DNA from: Myxococcales bacterium
GTDB lineage: Bacteria > Myxococcota_A > Polyangia > Polyangiales > Polyangiaceae
Assembly: GCA_016703425.1 (NCBI GenBank)
Contig: JADJCA010000029.1
Coordinates: 620,001 to 684,000, forward strand
Reading direction: 5' to 3'
DNA length: 64,000 nucleotides
Shown: in pieces, positions 61,734-64,000 of the stretch
How positions within the stretch are numbered: position 1 is the first letter of the stretch
Layout of the letters: every line of letters begins with the position of its first letter
Program-made: the position numbers and the translations under genes
The notes under the pieces: model-generated
Databases searched by the model: none
What the model was told of the DNA's origin: nothing
Seen by the model: the letters and a program-made list of their open reading frames with translations, nothing else

Positions 61734-62753
61734 ATGACGCAGCCCCGACGCATACTGCCAGGTCGTTCGTGGATGATCACCCGTCGCGCTACGCGCCGCC
61801 ACTTTCTGTTTCGTCCCGATGAGGACGGAACGAGCCAACGCCTCTATTGGTATGCCACGGCCGTCGTGGCCGAGAAGTTTGGGATCGAACTCCACGCGGT
61901 CCAGGTCCTGTCGACCCACATTCACGAGGTACTCACGGATACGCGCGGCGAGCTGCCCGCCTTTCTCCGCGAGCGAAACCGCCTGCTCGCAAACGCGCTC
62001 AAGCAACATCGCGGGTGGCCCGAGGAGGTGTTTCAGCGTGCCCCAGCCAACTATGTTGAGCTCCTGGGGGTCGATGCGCTGCTCAAGCAAATCGGTTACA
62101 CGCTCGCGAATTGCGTAGAGGCAGGCCTGGTCAAGCATCCGGGCAAGTGGCCCGGGGTCACAGTCTCGGCGGACGACATCGGTCTCCACGTTGTCGAAGT
62201 GGAACGCCCAAGAGTCTACTTCGACCCGAAGAATCGCAAATGGCCCGCGCGAGCACGCTTGCCGATCACGATGCCTCGTGAGCTCAAGGAAGCCTACGCG
62301 GAGCGCGCCCCCGCGGTCCTGCGGGCGGCAGTCGACGCGGCCATTGCTCGCGCGCGCTCACTCGCACGCGAGGCCGGGTACACGGTCGGCGCCGTCGCGC
62401 AGCTGCTCTCTGTCCCCTTCTCGGAGCGCGCAACGAGCGCCGAACCCACTGGGCAAAGCGAACCGACCTTCGCCACGGGGGGAAATCGAAGCCGGGCGGA
62501 GGAAGCGTGGAGGGAACTCAGCGCCTTCCGCGAACTCTATCGGAAAGCGCTAGCCGCCCTAAGGGCGGGGCAACGCTACGCGTTTCCGCGCGGTACCTGG
62601 CGCTGGTGCAAGGAGTTGCTCCCTCCATCGCCGCTTGAACAGCCGAGCGCGCCAACCGACGCCTCGCAGCGAAGCTCAAGCTCCGTCGCCGCCGCCGCGC
62701 TTGGCTGCCTGCCCACACCGACGGTCCTCCTCACGGCAGGAACGACTGGCTAA
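61734..62753 (+). CDS. IS200/REP-associated (Y1) tyrosine transposase-like protein
   Basis: 339 residues from ATG 61734. The N-terminal ~170 residues follow the RAYT/IS200 pattern: MTQPRRILPGRSWMITRRAT, RRHFLFRPD, the HUH metal site VLSTHIHEVLTD, GELPAFLRERNRLLANALK, and QIGYTLANCVEAGLVKHPGKW, which holds the likely catalytic Tyr. The remaining half is an Ala/Arg-rich extension with helix-turn-helix-like EAGYTVGAVAQLLSV. Such enzymes nick and join single-stranded DNA at hairpins and are linked to REP sequences, which fits the repeats just upstream. The usual NxH is replaced by HIH. The last 23 nt overlap the 3' end of the malic enzyme gene on the other strand. Confidence 0.82.
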   Translation: MTQPRRILPGRSWMITRRATRRHFLFRPDEDGTSQRLYWYATAVVAEKFGIELHAVQVLSTHIHEVLTDTRGELPAFLRERNRLLANALKQHRGWPEEVFQRAPANYVELLGVDALLKQIGYTLANCVEAGLVKHPGKWPGVTVSADDIGLHVVEVERPRVYFDPKNRKWPARARLPITMPRELKEAYAERAPAVLRAAVDAAIARARSLAREAGYTVGAVAQLLSVPFSERATSAEPTGQSEPTFATGGNRSRAEEAWRELSAFRELYRKALAALRAGQRYAFPRGTWRWCKELLPPSPLEQPSAPTDASQRSSSSVAAAALGCLPTPTVLLTAGTTG

Positions 62754-64000
62754 TGGGCGGCGCGTCGGCGCGTGCGTGCCTTACGCAGCTGGCGGCCGTG
62801 ATAGCGGCCATCGTCACGATGGAATCGACGCTCGAGTTCTGCTGAAGAACGGTGACGGGCTTGCGCATGCCGAGCAGGATCGGGCCGATGGCTTCGGCGC
62901 CGCCGAACGACGCCAGCAGCTTGTACGCGATGTTGCCCGCGGAGAGGTTCGGGAAGATCAAGACGTTCGCCGCGCCCTCGAGCTGAGAGAACGACCAGTC
63001 CTCGCGCAGATGCGGCTGGAGCGCTACATCGGCCTGCATCTCGCCATCGATCATCAAGTCCGGTCGACGGCCCTTGACGAGGGCCGCCGCGCGCGCGCCA
63101 GTCGACGGTTCGCGCCCTGCTGCACTGCCGAAATTTCCGTACGAGAGCACCGCGATGCGCGGCTCGATGCCCATGTCGCGCACGGCGTCGGCGGACTGAA
63201 TCGCGATTTCCGCGAGCGTCTCAGCGTCGGGTTCGACGTTCACGGTTGCGTCGCCACAAAAGAGGACGTTCGATCCCTTGAGCAGCATGTACATGCCGCT
63301 AGCCCGACGGTAGCCGGGGGCGAGGCCGACGATGCGAAGCGCAGGCCGAATGGTGTCCGGATAGCTCGATGTGAGCCCCGAAACGCAGCCGTCCGCATCG
63401 CCCCGGTGAACCATCAACATTCCAAACACGCGCCGCTCGCGACTGACGGCTTTTTGGGCGTCGTAGCGCGTGAGCCCCTTGCGCCGTCGGAGCTCCCAAT
63501 ACGTGTCCACGTAGTCTTCGAGGACCGGAGACTTGTGAGGAAGAACAATCTCAATGCCGGAGAGGTCGACATCGAGTTCGCGGGCGCGCTCTTGGATGAC
63601 CTCCGGGTTGCCCAACAAGATTGGTCGACCGATGAGGTCGTCGAGGACGATGGTCGCCGCGCGGATGATCTTCTCGTGCTCGCCCTCTGGAAAGACGAGA
63701 CGCGGAGGCGCGCTCCGCGCGATGGCGACGATACGCTGCAGCGTCCCCCGATGCGGAGACAGGCGCGTCGTGAGGAGGTCCTTGTACGCCCCGATATCGA
63801 CTGGCTGCCGCGCCACGCCCGTCGCGATGGCTGCCGCGGCCACGGCCGGCGACACCCACGAAAGGACGCGTTCATCGAACGGCTTTGGGATGATGTAGTT
63901 GCGACCGAAGCGAAGGGACTTCAGGCCATACGCCTCCATCACGCGGTCGGGCACACCCTCTCGAGCGAGGGCCGCGAGGGCGCGCACCGCGGCGAGCTTC
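62731..64000 (-). CDS. NADP-dependent malic enzyme, C-terminal part (5' end outside window)
   Basis: The frame is open to the window edge and ends at TGA 62731-62733; ~423 residues are present. The right end carries the last part of the malic oxidoreductase domain (RVMEAYGLKSLRFGRNYIIPKPFD, DERVLSWVSPAVAAAAIATGVAR). After a linker follows a phosphotransacetylase-like domain (LVFPEGEHEKIIRAATIVLDD, RPILLGNPEVI, HRGDADGCVSGL, LYGNFGS-like VLSYGNFGSAAGRE, NLSAGNIAYKLL), as in MaeB-type enzymes of ~750 residues, where it is regulatory and inactive as a transferase. The enzyme decarboxylates malate to pyruvate with NADP. Its last 8 codons lie within the Y1 transposase gene. Confidence 0.93.
   Translation of the reverse strand, partial: KLAAVRALAALAREGVPDRVMEAYGLKSLRFGRNYIIPKPFDERVLSWVSPAVAAAAIATGVARQPVDIGAYKDLLTTRLSPHRGTLQRIVAIARSAPPRLVFPEGEHEKIIRAATIVLDDLIGRPILLGNPEVIQERARELDVDLSGIEIVLPHKSPVLEDYVDTYWELRRRKGLTRYDAQKAVSRERRVFGMLMVHRGDADGCVSGLTSSYPDTIRPALRIVGLAPGYRRASGMYMLLKGSNVLFCGDATVNVEPDAETLAEIAIQSADAVRDMGIEPRIAVLSYGNFGSAAGREPSTGARAAALVKGRRPDLMIDGEMQADVALQPHLREDWSFSQLEGAANVLIFPNLSAGNIAYKLLASFGGAEAIGPILLGMRKPVTVLQQNSSVDSIVTMAAITAASCVRHARADAPPISQSFLP

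Overview
The window is very GC-rich and densely coded, and almost certainly comes from a myxobacterium (Myxococcota), most likely of the Polyangiales type. The signs are several Hanks-type Ser/Thr kinases (one fused to an AAA ATPase and TPRs, one to an nSTAND ATPase and WD40 repeats), a sigma factor of the myxobacterial sigma-70 subfamily, an FHA/AAA+ regulator, a DUF2330 protein with a hydrophobic-Arg tail, and many Asp/Ala/Gly/Thr-rich or Cys-rich lipoproteins. No rRNA, tRNA, CRISPR array or prophage was recognised. The assignment rests on gene content, not on a marker gene.

Layout. 1-6 kb: the end of a GGDEF diguanylate cyclase, then a minus-strand group of a diheme cytochrome-rhodanese fusion, an octaheme cytochrome lipoprotein and a penicillin-acylase-family hydrolase. 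6-16.4 kb: a PPP phosphatase fused to PilZ, a large unknown helical protein, a Ser/Thr kinase with a TPR/PEGA-like partner and a lipoprotein, an FHA-AAA+ regulator without the GAFTGA loop, and a trypsin-like protease. 16.4-26.3 kb: a paralogue of the TPR/PEGA-like protein with two compensating frameshifts, a propeller-like lipoprotein, a metallophosphoesterase, a DGK1/VTE5-type kinase, a crotonase, a lipase, an ECF sigma factor with a frameshifted partner, and envelope proteins. 26.3-35 kb: a TonB-domain/TonB-dependent receptor fusion, envelope proteins, tsaE, and a PHP hydrolase preceded by a possible 20-codon leader ORF.

35-41 kb is the most unusual stretch. It holds a repeat-built calpain-like cysteine protease gene broken by one extra G, two secreted Cys- or Asp/Ala-rich proteins, a 64-residue peptide with a clear double-glycine leader and a proline-rich core, an RRM RNA-binding protein with a good terminator, and a Cys-rich lipoprotein. 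41-50.2 kb: a 1340-residue kinase-ATPase-TPR protein, an esterase, DUF2330, a lipin/APP1-type HAD phosphatase, and a lipoprotein carrying an animal-type (C-type, GH22-like) lysozyme domain. 50-60 kb: cyclopropane fatty acid synthase, a sigma factor next to a zinc-finger/kinase/nSTAND/WD40 giant, a lipoprotein, and a copper type II monooxygenase fused to a cytochrome c domain. 60-64 kb: a LysR regulator embedded in a short repeat family (core TCAATGTCGG), an IS200/REP-type (Y1) transposase that overlaps the 3' end of the next gene, and the C-terminal part of a malic enzyme.

Two themes cut across the window. First, at least four genes (near 16.5, 24.15, 36.1 and 49.96 kb) read properly only if single-base indels in or beside G/C runs or microsatellites are allowed. 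These may be assembly errors or real decay/phase variation, and they affect several of the most interesting proteins. Second, many genes lack a Shine-Dalgarno site and instead carry a -10-like hexamer ending 6-10 nt before the start codon, which suggests many leaderless transcripts.
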